A stretch of 10,000 bases of DNA from Actinidia chinensis. Its lineage: Eukaryota > Streptophyta > Magnoliopsida > Ericales > Actinidiaceae. A program made the position numbers and the translations under genes. The stretch lies in assembly GCA_009663005.1 (NCBI GenBank), contig CM018903.1, forward strand, positions 9,507,786 through 9,517,785, written 5' to 3'. Within the stretch, counting starts at the first letter, position 1. Every line of letters begins with the position of its first letter. Below the pieces are notes generated by a model, which saw nothing but the letters and a program-made list of their open reading frames with translations, made no database searches and had not been told where the DNA came from. Shown here piece after piece: positions 8,309 to 10,000 of this stretch.

Positions 8309-8520
8309 CAAAAGTCAGAAATTGTTGCAACCAATTTTTAAAGTTGGCAACCCACAATTTTCAAAGTCGAAATGTTACTAATCAATTTTTCAACTTGGAA
8401 TCAAATTCAAAGTCGAAATTGTTGCTAACCAATTTTTCAAACTTGGATCAATTTTCAAAGTCAGAAATTATTGCTAGCCTTTTCAAATTATAATTAAATT
8501 TTCAAGAGAAGAATTATTGC
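8309..8520 (-). repeat. U3 tandem repeat, about five decayed ~48-bp units
   Basis: Copies of the CAAAGTCAGAAATTGTTGCT unit start near 8309, 8362, 8408, 8456 and 8503 (spacing 53, 46, 48, 47). The array is the same family and lies in the same place as the eight-unit array of the other LTR. The difference of about three units accounts for most of the length difference between the LTRs. Confidence 0.85.
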
Positions 8521-8565
8521 TAGCATATTTCCAAGCATTTTAAGTTTTATGCACTTTTGTTTTTC

Positions 8566-8600
<35 letters not shown>

Positions 8601-8852
8601 CTCAGAATTTGAACCAATACAAGAGTTTTACAAAAATACCCGCAATAAAATTTCTTCATTCTTGAAATCTTTAGTGCTTGAAGGTTTCTTACTTGCAGTC
8701 CAAATATCTTTGATTATTTTTGGTCCTCGGAATGTGTGCTTGAAATATTTCTTGCAACTATAATACTTTGAAATAAATACTTGAGCAGTAAGTAGAATTT
8801 GGTTATCATCAAAATTTTGCAACATAATCAGAGTTACCCATAAGGGCTAACA

Positions 8853-8857
8853 GAAGA
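8853..8857. repeat. Predicted target-site duplication, right copy
   Basis: GAAGA directly follows the LTR terminus at 8852. Copia integrases usually duplicate 5 bp of target. The left partner lies outside the window, so this is a prediction from position only. Confidence 0.3.
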
Positions 8858-8923
8858 GCTCCTCAAAATCGATGAGAATAATTTTATTTTTTTTGCATAG
8901 TGCCTAGGTACGACAATTCCTAG

Positions 8924-9497
8924 TATCTGATAAAATTGGGTGTTTTTCCCAAAACTTTTTTAGAACTATTTTTGAGTGTAAAATCATTTATGGATTGTCA
9001 TTGGAAAAAAAAAAGCAAGAGTTTATACATGTTTGAGTTTTTTCAGAACACAACTTCAAAAATTAACTTTAAAAAGATTAAAACATTCACATCTCCATAT
9101 ATCATTTTGGTTACTAAAATATTTCATAATATTTTCTACGAAATTTATTCCTTTTTTCACAAAAAAAGATTTCGAAAAATCTCCACCGAAATAACTTTGT
9201 AAAAAATAACATGACGATGGTTAGAATTTAATTACTGAGGTAAGATTTGTCATGTACATAAGAATGAATGCATATAAATGATTTAAATTGATGATGTATC
9301 AAACAAATATCAAAAAAAATTCCTTTGTAGCACATAACATCGATTGCTCATTATCAACCGGTTCAACCCCCGACAGTGGCAACTTTACTTTGTATATTCG
9401 ACGATTTTTAACTTTTTATTGTAAGTTATATTTTCGGTATCTTAAACTTAAAAAACTCATTGGTCCCATGTCCCCACAAAGTAAATGAAAGAAAATA
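8924..9497. repeat. Flanking tandem repeat, unit 1 (~574 bp)
   Basis: This unit repeats downstream from 9498 with many substitutions and indels. Shared anchors include ATCTGATAAA (8925 and 9498), GAGTGTAAAATCATTTA (8974 and 9549), AAATCTCCACCGAAATAA, GCATATAAATGATTTAAATT, the tRNA-like segment, and TTTTTATTGTAAGTTATATTTT. Anchor spacing is 547-575 bp. It is AT-rich, and its open frames (8936-9202 and 9288-9488) are not kept in the second unit, so it looks non-coding. It starts only about 70 bp from the retrotransposon edge. Confidence 0.85.
9321..9380 (+). other. tRNA-like segment, unit 1 (degenerate)
   Basis: The segment starts TCCTTTGTAGCACATA and ends in GGTTCAACCCCCGACAGTGGC, with the B-box-like GGTTCAACC. 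It matches the better preserved copy at 9865-9927 but has lost one base in the T stem and has mismatches in both stems. It is a decayed copy and would not fold as a tRNA. Confidence 0.55.
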
Positions 9498-10000
9498 ATC
9501 TGATAAACTTGAGTTTTTTTCTAAAAGTAATTTTTAGAATACTATTTTGAGTGTAAAATCATTTATTCTTGTCATTGGAAAAAAAGAAAGAGTTTATACA
9601 TGTTCAAAATTAACTTTGAGGATTACGACATTCAACATTTTCATATATTATTTTGTTAATTAATAATATATTAATAACATTTTATATCAAATTTATTCTT
9701 TTTAACAAAAAGGATTTTCAAAAATCTCCACCGAAATAAATTTTTAAAAAATAAATATGAAGATGGGTTAGCATCCAATTAAGGTGGGGATATTTGTGCA
9801 TTTAAATAACATGAGTGCATATAAATGATTTAAATTTGATTCTGTATCTACGAACATAAAAAAATCCGTTGTAGCACATATAAATCGGATATGTCATTAA
9901 CAACCGGGTTCGACCCCCGGCAGCGGAAACTTACTTTTTATATTCGACGATTATTCACTTTTTATTGTAAGTTATATTTTTCGGTATCTTGAAACTTAAA
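9498..10000. repeat. Flanking tandem repeat, unit 2 (cut by window end)
   Basis: This is the second copy of the unit described at 8924-9497. It aligns from ATCTGATAAA at 9498 to the final CTTGAAACTTAAA at the window edge. It contains the better preserved tRNA-like segment. Whether further copies follow is unknown. Confidence 0.85.
9865..9927 (+). other. tRNA-Asp-like minihelix (acceptor stem plus T arm)
   Basis: TCCGTTG (9865-9871) pairs over seven positions, one of them a G-U wobble, with CAGCGGA (9921-9927), as in an acceptor stem. Positions 9904-9920 form a perfect T arm: stem CCGGG/CCCGG and a 7-nt loop TTCGACC. The T arm joins the acceptor 3' strand directly, and TA follows the 5' strand at tRNA positions 8 and 9. 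Acceptor and T-arm sequence resemble plant tRNA-Asp. Only 32 nt lie between, too few and without stems for normal D and anticodon arms. It is a tRNA-derived or tRNA-like element, not a functional tRNA. Its B box could in principle recruit RNA polymerase III. Confidence 0.6.

Larger units (their letters stand above)
1..8852 (-). mobile_element. Degenerate Ty1/copia LTR retrotransposon, Sirevirus-like
   Basis: Two homologous LTRs bracket a primer-binding site, a gag-pol remnant and a polypurine tract, all in minus-strand orientation. Integrase lies upstream of reverse transcriptase, which marks the copia superfamily rather than gypsy. The 3' LTR runs off the left edge: base 1 aligns with base 7899 of the other LTR, so about 297 bp are outside the window. 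The coding region is full of frameshifts and stops, so the copy cannot be autonomous. LTRs of about 1.25 kb, a long 3' non-coding region, extra polypurine tracts and a Met-tRNA-type primer site favour the Sirevirus lineage, but that is inference. No sense-strand envelope-like ORF is visible between pol and the 3' LTR. Confidence 0.93.
7602..8852 (-). repeat. 5' LTR of the copia element (complete)
   Basis: The LTR starts with TGTTGCCGC next to the primer-binding site and ends with GGGCTAACA, so both ends carry the TG...CA termini and the length is 1251 bp. In element orientation it begins TGTTAGCCC and ends with a segment complementary to CACCCTAGAGGGGGGTGAAT, a U5 end seen in many plant copia elements. 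Positions 7899-8852 align with the other LTR. Short frames at 8287-8493 and 8628-8825 are chance readings within it. Divergence from its partner indicates an old insertion. Confidence 0.93.

Noticed and set aside
1..8852. Gypsy-type element or endogenous pararetrovirus
   Set aside because: Integrase precedes reverse transcriptase, the polymerase motif is YVDD with the copia-type RNase H SDADFAG, and LTRs with a Met-tRNA-type primer site are present.
8936..9202. 88-codon plus-strand frame, and a 66-codon frame at 9288-9488
   Set aside because: The matching part of the second tandem unit does not keep either frame open, so no coding constraint is seen.
9865..9927. Functional tRNA gene
   Set aside because: Only 32 nt separate the acceptor strand from the T arm, with no anticodon arm or normal D arm and no clear A box.

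Overview
The window is AT-rich nuclear plant DNA, probably from a flowering plant. It is dominated by one old, inactivated Ty1/copia LTR retrotransposon on the minus strand. I found no intact protein-coding host gene. Family calls come from motifs recognised by eye, because no search could be run.

Layout, left to right: 1-1143 is the 3' LTR, cut by the window edge. 1144-1155 is the polypurine tract. 1156-2125 is a long non-coding stretch with two more polypurine-like tracts and a small tandem repeat. 2126-2685 is a broken ORF on the plus strand, antisense to the element. 2690-7547 is the minus-strand gag-pol, in the order gag, protease, GAG-pre-integrase, integrase, reverse transcriptase, RNase H, which is the copia order. 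It is broken by many frameshifts and stops. 7588-7599 is a primer-binding site resembling the initiator-Met tRNA complement. 7602-8852 is the complete 5' LTR (1251 bp, 5'-TG...CA-3'). About 0.3 kb of the element lies left of the window.

The two LTRs are clearly homologous but diverged, roughly 80% identical by eye with many indels. They carry a roughly 50-bp tandem repeat in U3, just upstream of a conserved TATA box, with about eight units in one LTR and five in the other. The long 3' non-coding region, repeated polypurine tracts, 1.25-kb LTRs and Met-tRNA primer site point to a Sirevirus-like lineage. That lineage call is an inference.

Right of the element (8853-10000) the host DNA holds a roughly 570-bp direct tandem repeat, two copies seen and the second cut by the window end. 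Each copy contains a roughly 60-nt tRNA-like segment. In the second copy it folds as a 7-bp acceptor stem plus a perfect T arm with loop TTCGACC, resembling plant tRNA-Asp with the middle arms lost or degraded.

The points most worth a second look are the antisense ORF meeting pol tail-to-tail, the U3 repeat copy-number difference between the LTRs, and the tRNA-like minihelix inside the flanking repeat.
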